Below, one piece after another: positions 1 to 8,895 of a stretch of DNA of 64,000 nucleotides. The position numbers and the translations under genes were made by a program. This DNA is from Novosphingobium sp. EMRT-2 (GTDB lineage: Bacteria; Pseudomonadota; Alphaproteobacteria; Sphingomonadales; Sphingomonadaceae). The notes below the pieces were generated by a model. The model was not told the DNA's origin. It saw only the letters and a list, made by a program, of their open reading frames with translations, and did not search any database. Positions within the stretch are counted from its first letter, which is position 1; each line of letters starts with the position of its first letter. The stretch lies in NCBI RefSeq assembly GCF_005145025.1, contig NZ_CP039695.1, positions 2,475,501-2,539,500 on the forward strand, read 5' to 3'.

Positions 1-1
1 C

Positions 2-70
2 CATCTCTATGGCAAGGCGGCGGTTCGTCCCGGACGCAAGATGGGCCACGTCACCCGGCTGATCCTGTAA
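2..70 (+). CDS. purK: PurK, 5-(carboxyamino)imidazole ribonucleotide synthase, C-terminal end only
   Basis: Only the last 22 codons are in the window. They encode HLYGKAAVRPGRKMGHVT followed by RLIL and a stop. The Y-GK-x-x-x-RPGRKMGH-T pattern is the characteristic end of the ATP-grasp enzyme PurK, which carboxylates AIR with ATP and bicarbonate in cytosolic purine biosynthesis. The TAA stop shares its last A with the ATG of the folA gene (TAATG), so the two are probably translationally coupled. The assignment rests on a short tail, but the motif is distinctive. Confidence 0.8.
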   Translation, partial: HLYGKAAVRPGRKMGHVTRLIL

Positions 71-558
71 TGGCGCAGGCCCTGGTCCTGATCTACGCGC
101 GCGCCGCCAACGGCACGATCGGTCGGGACAACGCGCTGCCCTGGCACCTTCCGGCGGACCTGCGGCGGTTCAAGGCGCTGACCATGGGCAAGCCGATGAT
201 CATGGGCCGCAAGACGTTCGAGAGCTTTCCCGCGCCGCTGCCCGGCCGCCGCCATATCGTGCTGACGCGCGATGCCGGCTGGCGCGCGGAAGGGGCCGAA
301 GTGGTCCACGACGTGCCGGCCGCGCTGGCGCTGGCCGGCGATGGCGAGGTGGCCGTGATTGGCGGCGCCGAGATCTTCCGCCTGTTCCTGCCGCTGGCCA
401 GGCGGGTGGAATTGACCGAGGTCCATGCCGATGTCGCGGGCGACACGGTGATGCCGCCTCTTGGCCCCGAATGGCGGGAGCTTGCGCGCGAGACGCACCC
501 GGCCGAAAAGGGACGCCCGGCGTTCGCGTTCGTGACGCTGGAAAGGGAGGGGGGCTGA
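70..558 (+). CDS. folA: Dihydrofolate reductase
   Basis: Encodes a 162-residue cytosolic enzyme that reduces dihydrofolate to tetrahydrofolate with NADPH, the usual length for bacterial DHFR. The N-terminal strand is followed by PWHLPADL at residues 24-31; Asp30 aligns with the catalytic acid. The NADPH-binding GRKTFES lies at 46-52, and the GG-A-E-IF motif at about 98-103. The start overlaps the purK stop by one base, and the dipeptidase gene follows after 3 bases, so it sits inside a compact + strand operon. No inserted domains were seen. Confidence 0.96.
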   Translation: MAQALVLIYARAANGTIGRDNALPWHLPADLRRFKALTMGKPMIMGRKTFESFPAPLPGRRHIVLTRDAGWRAEGAEVVHDVPAALALAGDGEVAVIGGAEIFRLFLPLARRVELTEVHADVAGDTVMPPLGPEWRELARETHPAEKGRPAFAFVTLEREGG

Positions 559-561
559 ACC

Positions 562-1767
562 ATGCGTCGTTGGGTGGCGATTGCACTGGGCGTGACCGGA
601 TTGGCGGCGGCGGCGTTCTTCGGGCCGCTGCCGGCGTTCGTCGAATTGCAGATGAACCGGATCGACGGGCAGCCGCTGATCGCGGTCAGTGACCGGGCGC
701 GGGAACTGCACCGTTCGCTGCGGATCGTCGATCTGCATGCCGATACGCTGATGTGGCGGCGCGACCTGCGCGACCGGGCGCGGCGCGGGCATGTCGATCT
801 GCCGCGTCTGGAAGAGGGCAATGTGGCGCTGCAGGTGTTCTCGTCGGTGTCGAAATCGCCGCGCGGTCTCAATTACGATGCCAATCCGGCGGACAGCGAC
901 ACGCTGGGCGCTTTGGCGGTGGCGCAGTTGCAGCCGGTGCGGACGTGGAATTCGCTGGCCGAACGCACGCTGTGGCACGGGCAGAAGCTGGATCGCGCGG
1001 TCGCGGCCTCGGGCGGGATGCTGCTTAAAGTCAGCGACGATGCCTCGCTCGACCAGTTGCTGGCCCGGCGCGGGAACAAGGCGCAGCCGGTGGGCGCGAT
1101 GCTTTCGATCGAGGGGCTGCACGATCTGGAAGGCAAGGCAGAGAACCTCGACCGGTTCTATGCCGCCGGCTTCCGCATGGCGAGCCTGACGCATTTCTTC
1201 GACGATGAACTGGCCGGATCGATGCACGGGCTGAAGAAGGGCGGGCTGACCCCGTTCGGCCGGCAGATCGTGCGGCGGATGGAAGACAAGGGCATGATCG
1301 TCGACATCGCGCATCTCAGCCACGCCGGCGTGGCGGACGTGCTGGCGATGGCGCGGCGGCCGGTGGTTTCCAGCCACGGCGGAGTGCAGGCGACGTGCAA
1401 GGTCAACCGCAACCTGACCGACGACGAGATTCGTGGGGTGGCCCGCACCGGCGGGCTGATCGGCATCGGCTATTGGGATGCGGCGGTCTGCGATACCAGC
1501 CCCCGCGCGACGGCCAAGGCGATGCGCCACGTGCGCGATCTTGTCGGGATCGACCATGTCGCGCTAGGCAGCGATTTCGACGGGGCGACCACGACCCGGT
1601 TTGATACCGCGCAACTGGAACAGGTAACCCAGGCCCTGATCGACGAAGGTTTCAGCGAGGACGAGATTCGCGCCGCGATGGGCGGCAACGCGCTGCGCGT
1701 GATTCGCGCCGGCTTGCGGCCGATGTCCTCTGCGTCGGCAGGGGCCATGGCAGAGGCGCATCGATGA
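562..1767 (+). CDS. Membrane-anchored dipeptidase, peptidase family M19
   Basis: A 401-residue protein of the renal dipeptidase (M19) family, zinc enzymes that hydrolyse dipeptides. The first metal motif is D-LHADT (His59, Asp61). Later come SIEG with the bridging glutamate, SLTHFF, VSSHGG and the family signature DHVALGSDFDG near the C-terminus. Residues 4-21 are hydrophobic, so the enzyme is probably tethered to the inner membrane facing the periplasm, or exported. The start is 3 bases after folA. The ATG of ribF overlaps the end by 4 bases (ATGA). The physiological dipeptide, possibly D-Ala-D-Ala or a cell-wall fragment, cannot be read from sequence. Confidence 0.92.
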   Translation: MRRWVAIALGVTGLAAAAFFGPLPAFVELQMNRIDGQPLIAVSDRARELHRSLRIVDLHADTLMWRRDLRDRARRGHVDLPRLEEGNVALQVFSSVSKSPRGLNYDANPADSDTLGALAVAQLQPVRTWNSLAERTLWHGQKLDRAVAASGGMLLKVSDDASLDQLLARRGNKAQPVGAMLSIEGLHDLEGKAENLDRFYAAGFRMASLTHFFDDELAGSMHGLKKGGLTPFGRQIVRRMEDKGMIVDIAHLSHAGVADVLAMARRPVVSSHGGVQATCKVNRNLTDDEIRGVARTGGLIGIGYWDAAVCDTSPRATAKAMRHVRDLVGIDHVALGSDFDGATTTRFDTAQLEQVTQALIDEGFSEDEIRAAMGGNALRVIRAGLRPMSSASAGAMAEAHR

Positions 1768-2693
1768 CGCGAATCGACGCGCGCGATCGCGCGCCGGATC
1801 ATCTGCGTGGGGCGGTGATCGCGCTTGGCAATTTCGACGGGTTCCATCTCGGCCATCAGGCGGTGGTGGGCGAGGCGGTGCGGCAGGCGCGGGCGCAAGG
1901 CCGCCCGGCGATCGTCGCCACGTTCGATCCGCACCCGGTACGCCATTTCCAGCCTGATGCGCCGCCGTTCCGGCTGACCACGCTGGACCAGCGCGAGGAG
2001 CTGTTCGCTGCCGCCGGGGCCGATGCCATGCTGGTCTTCGCCTTCGACGGGACGCTGGCCGCCACCACGGCGGAGGAATTCGTGCGCGGGCTGCTGGTCG
2101 ATCGGCTGGGCGCGGCGGGCGTGGTCACGGGCGAGGATTTCACCTTCGGCAAGGGGCGCGGCGGTAACGTGCGCGTGCTGGCGGAACTGGGCGCGGAAAG
2201 CGGGCTGACGGCGCGCGCGGTCGGCCCCGTGGTGGAAAGCGGCGAAGTCGTCTCCTCCAGCCGCATCCGCGCCGCGCTGCAGGCCGGCGATTGCGCCACC
2301 GTCACGCGGCTGCTGACGCGGCCCTTCGCGATCCGGGGCGTGGTGCAGCACGGCGACAAGCTGGGGCGCACGATCGGCTTTCCCACCGCCAACCTGCCGC
2401 TCGGCAGCTATCTGCGCCCGCGCTACGGCATCTATGCCGTCACCGGCCGGATGCCGGGCGGGCGCGTGGTGCAGGGCGCGGCCAACATCGGCATCCGCCC
2501 CACCTTCGATCCGCCCAAGGAACTGCTGGAGCCTTATTTCTTCGACTGGTCGGGCGATCTTTACGGGCAGGAGATCGAGGTGGCCTTCCACCACTTCCTG
2601 CGGCCCGAAGCGAAGTTCGATTCGCTCGATGCGCTGGTCGAACAGATGAACCGCGATTGCGACGAGGCGCGGCGGTTGCTGGCGGCGGGGTAG
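1764..2693 (+). CDS. ribF: Bifunctional riboflavin kinase / FAD synthetase
   Basis: A 309-residue two-domain enzyme that phosphorylates riboflavin to FMN and adenylylates FMN to FAD. The N-terminal nucleotidyltransferase domain (about 1-185) carries GNFDGFHLGH at 22-31, the HxGH-type ATP site. The C-terminal flavokinase domain begins near residue 190, with GRTIGFPTANL and then AANIGIRPTF. The length is typical for the family. The start overlaps the dipeptidase stop. It is followed by a 218-base gap with an inverted-repeat element before ileS. The neighbours ileS and lspA form a widespread bacterial synteny (ribF-ileS-lspA). Confidence 0.96.
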   Translation: MTRIDARDRAPDHLRGAVIALGNFDGFHLGHQAVVGEAVRQARAQGRPAIVATFDPHPVRHFQPDAPPFRLTTLDQREELFAAAGADAMLVFAFDGTLAATTAEEFVRGLLVDRLGAAGVVTGEDFTFGKGRGGNVRVLAELGAESGLTARAVGPVVESGEVVSSSRIRAALQAGDCATVTRLLTRPFAIRGVVQHGDKLGRTIGFPTANLPLGSYLRPRYGIYAVTGRMPGGRVVQGAANIGIRPTFDPPKELLEPYFFDWSGDLYGQEIEVAFHHFLRPEAKFDSLDALVEQMNRDCDEARRLLAAG

Positions 2694-2706
2694 GCGGGGA
2701 TTTTCT

Positions 2707-2850
2707 GGTTCGCGCAGAGGGCGCGGAGGGCGCGGAGAGGGGCGTCGAGCCGAAGGCTCCCGAGAAGGACAGGAGTTCGCTTGTCTTGTAAGAGCGGCTT
2801 TGCCGCAGGGTGCGTCCTCTCAGCGCCCTCCGCGTTCTCTGCGCGAACCT
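2707..2850 (+). repeat. Large imperfect inverted-repeat element between ribF and ileS
   Basis: Two arms of about 35 bases face each other: 2707-2741 (core GGTTCGCGCAGAG then GCGGAGGGCGC) and 2816-2850, whose reverse complement matches with about three mismatches. The roughly 75-base loop holds smaller self-complementary stretches, such as GCGGC-TTT-GCCGC. The CGCAGAG/GCGGAGG pattern resembles short dispersed repeats found in many proteobacterial genomes (recalled, not searched). No ORF in it looks real. Transcribed through, it would form a very long hairpin upstream of ileS. It may be a miniature mobile or REP-like unit. Confidence 0.7.
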
Positions 2851-2911
2851 GCAATCGCGCAATGAAGCCGCAATTGCAGGAATCCCCGCGCGCCGCTAAG
2901 GCCCGCCGATC

Positions 2912-5863
2912 ATGACCGAACAGCGCGACTACCGAAACACCGTCTTCCTGCCGAAGACCGATTTCCCGATGAAGGCCGGACTCCCGCAGAAGGAGCCGGG
3001 CATTCTCGCGCGCTGGCAGGAACAGGACCTCTACCGCAAGCTGCGCGATGCGCGCGCCGGGCGCGAGAAGTTCATCCTCCACGATGGCCCGCCCTATGCC
3101 AATGGCGACATGCACATCGGCCATGCGCTGAACCATATCCTCAAGGACATGGTCTGCCGCACGCAGAGCCTGCTGGGCAAGGACGCGCCCTATGTGCCCG
3201 GCTGGGACTGCCACGGGCTGCCGATCGAATGGAAGGTCGAGGAGGAATACCGCAAGAAGAAGAAGAACAAGGACGAGGTGCCGCCGCGCGAATTCCGCGC
3301 CGAATGCCGCGCCTATGCCCAGAAGTGGGTGGACGTGCAGCGCGAACAGTTGAAGCGCCTCGGCATCAACGGCGACTGGGACCACCCGTACCTGACGATG
3401 GACTTCCAGGCGGAGGCGACGATCGTCGGCGAACTGCTCAAGTTCGCCGAGAACCAGATGCTCTATCGCGGCGCCAAGCCGGTGATGTGGAGCCCGGTGG
3501 AAAAGACCGCGCTGGCCGAGGCCGAGGTCGAATACGAGGACATCGTTTCGACTCAGGTGGACGTGGCGTTCGAGATCACGGAATCGCCGATCGCGGAACT
3601 GGTCGGCGCGCACGCGGTGATCTGGACGACGACGCCGTGGACGATCCCGGTGAACCAGGCGCTCGCGTATGGGCCGGACGTTGACTATGTCCACGCGATC
3701 ATCAACTGGACGTGGACCAAAGACGAAGATCCGCAAGGTATCCAGTACGGTCAGTATTTTGTCGTTGCCGAGCCGCTGATCGAATCCCTTGCCGCCCGGA
3801 TGGGCGCTTGCGGCACTGACGATGGGCGGAAGATCGACAACGTCACCGTTTCGATCCTATCACGTTTCAAAGGCTCCGACCTCGCCGGCACCATCGCCCG
3901 CCACCCGATGCACCACCTCGGCGGATTCTTCGCCAGGCCCCGCCCGCTGCTCGCCGGCGATTTCGTCACCACCGACAGCGGCACGGGCCTTGTCCACATG
4001 GCGCCCGACCATGGCGAGGACGACTTCCTGCTGTGCAAGGCGCACGGGATCGATCCGGTCTTCGCGGTCGAGGGCGACGGCAAGTACCGCGCGGACTGGG
4101 CGTGGCTGGGCGGCGAAGGCAGCGTCATCAATCCGAAGTTCAATGCGCCCGACGGGCCGATCTGCACCGCGCTGAGCGAGGCGGGCGGGCTGCTGGCGGC
4201 AAGCGCGGATTACAGGCACTCCTACCCGCATTCGTGGCGCTCCAAGGCCAAGGTGATCTTCCGCTGCACGCCGCAGTGGTTCGTGCCGATGGACCGGGTG
4301 ATGACGCACATCTCGCCCAAGACGCCGGGCGAGAACCGTTGGGAAACCGAAGGCGGCGCGATCAACCCGGCGGAGGAGGCGCTGTGCGCCGCGCCCACGC
4401 TGCGGCAGGCGGCGATGGCCGCCATCGCCGAAACGCGCTTCGTGCCCGAAAAGGGCCGCAACCGCATCGGCGCGATGGTCGAAGGCCGGCCCGACTGGGT
4501 GCTGAGCCGCCAGCGCGCGTGGGGCGTGCCGATCACGCTGTTCGTTGATCGCAAGACCGGCCAGTACCTTGTCGATCCGGCGGTGAACGACCGCATCATC
4601 AACGCCATCCGCGCCGAAGGCGTCGATGCCTGGTCGGACGAGGCGGCGCAGGCCCTGCTGGGGCCGGACTACGATGCCGCCGACTACGAGCGCGTGGCCG
4701 ACATTCTCGACGTGTGGTTCGATTCGGGCAGCACCCATGCCTTCGTGCTGGAATCGGGCCGCTGGCCCGACCTGCTGCGGCCCGAAGGCTATCAGGGGCC
4801 GCACGCGGACCTCTATCTGGAAGGGTCGGACCAGCACCGCGGCTGGTTCCAGTCCTCGCTGCTGGAAGCCTGCGCCACGCGCGGCCACGCGCCCTACAAG
4901 GGCGTGCTGACCCATGGCTTCACCATGGACGCCAAGGGCATGAAGATGTCCAAGTCGCTGGGCAACACGATCAGCCCGATCGACCTGATGCGCGATTATG
5001 GCGCGGACATCCTGCGGCTGTGGGCGCTGTCGGTGGATTTCACCGAGGACCACCGTATCGGCAAGGAAATCCTGGCCGGGGTGGCCGACCAGTACCGCAA
5101 GCTGCGCAACACCTTCCGCTACCTGCTGGGCGCGCTCGACGGGTTCGGCGAGGACGAGAAGCTGCCGGTGGGCGAGATGCCCGAACTGGAGCGCTACATG
5201 CTCGTCCTGCTCGAATGGCTGGACGGCACGCTGCGGCAGGCGGTGGCGGACTATGACTACAACACCTATGTCCGCGCGCTGAGCGAGTTCTGCAACGAGG
5301 ACTTGTCCGCGTTCTTCTTCGATATCCGCAAGGATTCGCTCTACTGCGATGCGCCTTCGGACGCGAAGCGCCGCGCCTATCGCACCGTGCTCGACGTGCT
5401 GTTCCACGCGCTGGTGCGCTATGCCGCGCCGGTGCTGGTCTTCACGGCGGAGGAAGTGTGGCAGACGCGCTTCCCCGGCAGCGACAGCGTTCATCTGCTG
5501 GAATGGCCGGTGGTGCCGGTCTCGGTGGTGGAAGAGGACCGCTGGGCCGAACTGCGCGCGCTGCGGACCACGGTGAACGAGGCGATCGAGCCGCTGCGCC
5601 GCGAGAAGGTGCTCGGATCGGGGCTGGAAGCGCAAGTGCTGGTGCCCGAGGGCGCGCCGGAGGCCAATCTGGCTGAACTGTTCATCACCGGGACAGTCGT
5701 GCGCGGGCAGGATGACGGCGTGACCGTCACCCGAACCCACGACCACAAGTGCGGCCGTTGCTGGCGCCATCTGCCCGAAGTGGCCGAAGACGGCGCGCTG
5801 TGCGCGCGCTGCGAAACGGTGGTCGCGGAACTGGACGCAAAGTCGGATGGGCAGCCGGCGTGA
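2912..5863 (+). CDS. ileS: Isoleucyl-tRNA synthetase
   Basis: A 983-residue class I synthetase that charges tRNA-Ile. HIGH is at residues 68-71 and KMSKS at 678-682. The editing (CP1) domain lies between about 200 and 420, with the WTTTPWT motif near its start. The C-terminal zinc knuckle has Cys947, Cys950, Cys964 and Cys967. The length is slightly above the usual 930-960 because of extra sequence in the CP1 domain. From about 3687 to 3880 the codons are visibly less GC-biased than on either side (CAA, TTT, GTT, CTA, TCA, AAA), suggesting an insert or recombined patch. The reading frame is intact. The stop overlaps the GTG of lspA. Confidence 0.97.
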   Translation: MTEQRDYRNTVFLPKTDFPMKAGLPQKEPGILARWQEQDLYRKLRDARAGREKFILHDGPPYANGDMHIGHALNHILKDMVCRTQSLLGKDAPYVPGWDCHGLPIEWKVEEEYRKKKKNKDEVPPREFRAECRAYAQKWVDVQREQLKRLGINGDWDHPYLTMDFQAEATIVGELLKFAENQMLYRGAKPVMWSPVEKTALAEAEVEYEDIVSTQVDVAFEITESPIAELVGAHAVIWTTTPWTIPVNQALAYGPDVDYVHAIINWTWTKDEDPQGIQYGQYFVVAEPLIESLAARMGACGTDDGRKIDNVTVSILSRFKGSDLAGTIARHPMHHLGGFFARPRPLLAGDFVTTDSGTGLVHMAPDHGEDDFLLCKAHGIDPVFAVEGDGKYRADWAWLGGEGSVINPKFNAPDGPICTALSEAGGLLAASADYRHSYPHSWRSKAKVIFRCTPQWFVPMDRVMTHISPKTPGENRWETEGGAINPAEEALCAAPTLRQAAMAAIAETRFVPEKGRNRIGAMVEGRPDWVLSRQRAWGVPITLFVDRKTGQYLVDPAVNDRIINAIRAEGVDAWSDEAAQALLGPDYDAADYERVADILDVWFDSGSTHAFVLESGRWPDLLRPEGYQGPHADLYLEGSDQHRGWFQSSLLEACATRGHAPYKGVLTHGFTMDAKGMKMSKSLGNTISPIDLMRDYGADILRLWALSVDFTEDHRIGKEILAGVADQYRKLRNTFRYLLGALDGFGEDEKLPVGEMPELERYMLVLLEWLDGTLRQAVADYDYNTYVRALSEFCNEDLSAFFFDIRKDSLYCDAPSDAKRRAYRTVLDVLFHALVRYAAPVLVFTAEEVWQTRFPGSDSVHLLEWPVVPVSVVEEDRWAELRALRTTVNEAIEPLRREKVLGSGLEAQVLVPEGAPEANLAELFITGTVVRGQDDGVTVTRTHDHKCGRCWRHLPEVAEDGALCARCETVVAELDAKSDGQPA

Positions 5864-6393
5864 CCGTTTCCGGCCGTCGCCTTGCCGGCTTCGCGCTGGC
5901 GCTGCTCACGTTCGCGGTGGATCGCGGCGTCAAGGCGCTGATGACCGGCCGGCTCGCGCTGGCCGACGTGGGCGCGATCGAGCTGCTGCCGTTCTTCGAC
6001 TTGCGCTGGACCGAGAACTACGGCGTTTCGCTGGGCATGTTCACGGCCACCTCGGCCGAGATGCGCTATGGCCTGATCCTGGTGACCGCCACGATCGCGC
6101 TGGGCGTCGCCGTGTGGATGCTGCGCGAAAAGGTGCTGGGCGATATCGTCGGCCTCGCGCTCGTGCTGGGCGGCGCGCTCGGCAATATCTACGACCGCGT
6201 GTCGCGCGGCTTCGTGATCGATTACGCCGACCTTCATTTCGGGGAATGGCGCCCGTTCCTGATTTTCAACATCGCCGATGCCGCCATCACCTTCGGCGTG
6301 CTGATACTGCTTGCCCGGTCGCTGCTTTCGCGCGAAAAGCCCGCCAATGGCGCGGATGCCGAAGCTGATGCCGCCGCCACGGAGAATGCCTGA
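5860..6393 (+). CDS. lspA: Lipoprotein signal peptidase (signal peptidase II)
   Basis: A 177-residue polytopic inner-membrane aspartyl protease that removes signal peptides from diacylglyceryl-modified prolipoproteins. I place the start at the GTG overlapping the ileS stop (GTGA). An in-frame ATG 111 bases upstream would lie inside ileS and add a non-hydrophobic tail. Conserved blocks include TENYGVSLGM (51-60), GGALGNIYDR (104-113), VIDYADLHF with catalytic Asp121, and FNIADAAIT with catalytic Asp140. Four membrane segments are evident. It sits after ileS as in most bacteria, and the following gene encodes one of its probable lipoprotein substrates. Confidence 0.95.
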   Translation: MTVSGRRLAGFALALLTFAVDRGVKALMTGRLALADVGAIELLPFFDLRWTENYGVSLGMFTATSAEMRYGLILVTATIALGVAVWMLREKVLGDIVGLALVLGGALGNIYDRVSRGFVIDYADLHFGEWRPFLIFNIADAAITFGVLILLARSLLSREKPANGADAEADAAATENA

Positions 6394-6394
6394 T

Positions 6395-6808
6395 ATGCGT
6401 AAAGCCGCCACTCTTTGCCTTCTCGTCTCGGGCGCGGGCCTGCTGTCCGCCTGCGGCGCGGGCGGCTCGCTGTTCAATCGCGTGCGACCCGATGAATTCG
6501 CGGTGACGCGCCAGGCGCCGCTGGTGGTGCCGCCCGATTTCGCGCTGACCCCGCCCAACCCCGGCGCGCCGCGCCCGCAGGACGTCGATTCCGGCAAGCA
6601 GGCGCTGGAAGCGCTGTTCGGCGGCCCGGCCCCGCGCAGCGCGGTGGAGACCGACGTCATCAACCGTTCGGGCGCTTCGGCCGCCGGCATCCGCAGCTCG
6701 GTGGGCGATCCCGACACGAAGACCGTCGCCAAGGGCAATACGCTGCGCGACATCCTGGCCGCGCCGCAGGGCGACGGCGCCGAGGCGCAGGCGAATATTC
6801 CCGGCTGA
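6395..6808 (+). CDS. DUF3035-type outer-membrane lipoprotein
   Basis: Encodes 137 residues starting with a lipoprotein signal peptide; the lipobox LLSAC puts the lipidated Cys at about residue 20. The mature part is Pro-rich (APLVVPPDFALTPP) and low in predicted structure. This matches the alphaproteobacterial DUF3035 family, which I recall being linked to the Bam outer-membrane assembly machinery in some alphaproteobacteria. That role is not shown by the sequence. The ATG lies one base after the lspA stop, so the two are cotranscribed. A strong terminator follows. Confidence 0.8.
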   Translation: MRKAATLCLLVSGAGLLSACGAGGSLFNRVRPDEFAVTRQAPLVVPPDFALTPPNPGAPRPQDVDSGKQALEALFGGPAPRSAVETDVINRSGASAAGIRSSVGDPDTKTVAKGNTLRDILAAPQGDGAEAQANIPG

Positions 6809-6836
6809 TCCGGGCACAGTCCCTGTCGGTTTCAGA

Positions 6837-6864
6837 AACCCCCGCCGCGCGCGGGGGTTTTTTG
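6837..6864 (+). terminator. Rho-independent terminator of the ileS-lspA-lipoprotein operon
   Basis: ACCCCCGC and its complement GCGGGGGT form a GC-rich hairpin followed directly by six T residues on the + strand. It ends 56 bases after the lipoprotein stop and closes the operon. Confidence 0.9.
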
Positions 6865-6880
6865 TAAGCGCTGGGACGTT

Positions 6881-6960
6881 CCCACCCCCAACCCCTCCCG
6901 CAAGCGGGAGGGGAGCGAGACTTGCGCTGCCACAGGCGGCGCAAGTCGCAGCGGGTGGGC
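6881..6960 (-). repeat. Dispersed GC-rich palindromic repeat, copy A
   Basis: Reads on the - strand as GCCCACCCGCTGCGACTTG, then a CGCAAGTCTCGCTCCCCTC segment, ending in the palindrome CCCCTCCCGC-TT-GCGGGAGGGG and a GGTTGGGGGTGGG tail. Copies B (16843) and D (43072) carry the same three blocks in the opposite orientation. Copy C (30022) has two palindromic heads only. It lies intergenically between an operon end and the convergent cyclase gene. Confidence 0.8.
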
Positions 6961-6988
6961 CTTTCAGGGCACGGGCTTTGACCGTCGC

Positions 6989-8770
6989 CTACTTTTCCGG
7001 GCTTAGCCAGATGCCGGCCCAGTCCGCCGGAGGCGGGGCGGAGCGGAAGGCGGCGATGCGGGTGAGGAACACCCGCGCCGGGCCGTCTTCCGGCAGGATA
7101 CGCAGCGTTTCGGCGAAGGCGGCTTCGGCCTTGTCCCATTCCCGTGCGCGGTAGAGCGCGAGCGCGTGGGCATGGGCATCGCGCGCGGCGAGCAGGTCCG
7201 GCCCGACCTCGCCGATCTCGCCGAGCAGCTCGTAGATGCGCACCGCCTCGCTCTTGCCCGGTGCGGCCAGCAGGTCGATCTCGCGCGCCTCGATGCGGTG
7301 GCGCACCTTGAGCATGGTCGCCTCGTCGGCCAGGATCAGCGTGCCATAGGTCTTGTTGGCGCTTTCGAGGCGCGAGGCGACGTTGACCGCATCGCCCATG
7401 ATCGTGAAATTGCGCGAGGCGGCCGAGCCGATCGAGCCGACCACCACGTCGCCCGTGGCGAGGCCGATCCGCGCCGACACGCTGGGCGCGCCCCGGCGCA
7501 GGCCGAGCAGTTCGGGCAGCTCGCGCTGGAGCCGCGCGATCTGCTCGCGCTGTTCCAGCGCGGCGGTGACGGCGGACAGCGCGGGTTCCTCCAGCGCGAA
7601 CGGCGGTCCCCAATAGGCCATGACCGCATCGCCGATGTATTTGTCGATTACGCCGTGGTGGCGGTGGATCGGCTCGGCGGCCAGCGTCAGGTAACGGTTG
7701 ACCAGCCGCACCAGCGCGGTGGGGGTCAGCGTTTCCGAAATCGCGCTGAAGCCCTGCACGTCGGAGAAGTACACGGTCATCTCGCGCTTTTCGCCCGCTT
7801 CCAGCTCGGCGCGGTTGGCGCCCAGCAGGCGATCGACCACACGCGGGTCCATGTAGCTGGAGAAGGTGTTCTTGAGCGCCACCTTCTGCCGCAGTTCCTC
7901 GACCATTGCGGAGAAGGCGGTGGTCAGCTGGCCCAGCTCGTCGTGCGTGGTGGCCGGCAGCGACACTTCCAGGTTGCCGCGCCCCACTTCCTCCGCGCCG
8001 GCGATCAGGCTGCGCACCGGCGTCAGCATCCGGCGGGTCAGCAGCACCGAAATGACTGCGCCCGCCAGAAAGGCGAAGACGGCAAGGACCAGATTCTCGA
8101 CCGTGACCAAAAAGCCGCGCCGTTCCAGCGCTTCGAGCTGGCGTTCGTCTTTCGCGCTGAGGACCGAAGCCTCGCGCGACATGCGCTCCATCGCGGCCAG
8201 AACGCGCCGTTCGGCGTCCATCGCGGCGGTCTGGCGCAGGCGCACGCCATCCACCATCGCGGGAGCCTCGGGATCGAGAAAGGCGTCCATCGCCGCGCGA
8301 TAGGCGGCGTGTTCGCGCCGCACGGCCTCGGTTTCCAGCTGCAGGCGGCCGAGGAACACGGCGACATCGTTGGAGACCGGCATCGTTGCGAACCGGCTGA
8401 TATGGGTATCAAGCTGCGCGAGCTGGCTGTCGACGCGGGTGTTCAACGCGCGGAAACGTTCGAGATAGCTTTCGTGCAACGCGGGATCGCGCACTTGCGG
8501 TCCGCCGTACCGCAGCGCCCGCTCGCTGGCGAGTTCCTCCTCCGCCGCGAATTCCTCGATGGTCGCCACTTCGCGCTTGAGCGGCTCCAGCACTTCCACC
8601 AGCAGCGCCGTCTCGCGATTGACTTTCGCAGACTGGACGAAGGCATAGACCGCCGCCGCCAGCATGATCGCCAGCAGCGTGACGCTCAGCCCCACGAATT
8701 TGCGCGTGATGGTCAGGCGGCCCAGCCGCGCGATACGGCCGGGTCGTGCCGGGGGTGTCTCGATGTCCAT
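6989..8770 (-). CDS. Membrane-bound class III adenylate cyclase with HAMP domain
   Basis: A 593-residue sensor-type cyclase. A transmembrane helix (about 24-46) and a second (about 226-246) flank a mostly helical extracytoplasmic region. A HAMP linker follows (about 247-300). The catalytic domain has metal-binding Asp337 (YFSDVQGFS) and Asp381 (DKYIGDAVMAYWGPP). Lys377 sits at the adenine-selecting position, and Asn463 and Arg467 at the transition-state positions (GDAVNVASR). This suggests ATP rather than GTP as substrate, making cAMP. The second purine-contact position is Thr456 rather than Asp, as in several bacterial cyclases. The ligand sensed is unknown. It is transcribed alone, away from the XRE gene upstream. 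Confidence 0.9.
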   Translation of the reverse strand: MDIETPPARPGRIARLGRLTITRKFVGLSVTLLAIMLAAAVYAFVQSAKVNRETALLVEVLEPLKREVATIEEFAAEEELASERALRYGGPQVRDPALHESYLERFRALNTRVDSQLAQLDTHISRFATMPVSNDVAVFLGRLQLETEAVRREHAAYRAAMDAFLDPEAPAMVDGVRLRQTAAMDAERRVLAAMERMSREASVLSAKDERQLEALERRGFLVTVENLVLAVFAFLAGAVISVLLTRRMLTPVRSLIAGAEEVGRGNLEVSLPATTHDELGQLTTAFSAMVEELRQKVALKNTFSSYMDPRVVDRLLGANRAELEAGEKREMTVYFSDVQGFSAISETLTPTALVRLVNRYLTLAAEPIHRHHGVIDKYIGDAVMAYWGPPFALEEPALSAVTAALEQREQIARLQRELPELLGLRRGAPSVSARIGLATGDVVVGSIGSAASRNFTIMGDAVNVASRLESANKTYGTLILADEATMLKVRHRIEAREIDLLAAPGKSEAVRIYELLGEIGEVGPDLLAARDAHAHALALYRAREWDKAEAAFAETLRILPEDGPARVFLTRIAAFRSAPPPADWAGIWLSPEK

Positions 8771-8895
8771 GATCCCGTCCCAGGCCCGGAAATACCGGGT
8801 TGCTCCGGATCGGACTAGCCTTCCCGCCGGATCGGTGCAAGCCGCCGGCCGCTGGTCGCGACGGGTATGCCGACCCGTCGCGGGACGGGTGCCGA

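Noticed and set aside
3860..5770. A 636-codon open frame antisense to ileS
   Set aside because: Same shadow effect; ileS has full motif support on the + strand.
5749..5859. Upstream ATG start for lspA inside ileS
   Set aside because: It would add about 37 residues of Arg-rich sequence encoded within the conserved ileS zinc knuckle; the GTG at 5860 overlapping the stop gives the normal LspA length.
7166..8818. A 550-codon open frame antisense to the cyclase gene
   Set aside because: Shadow of a well-supported gene; low-complexity Arg/Gln/His composition and no start context.
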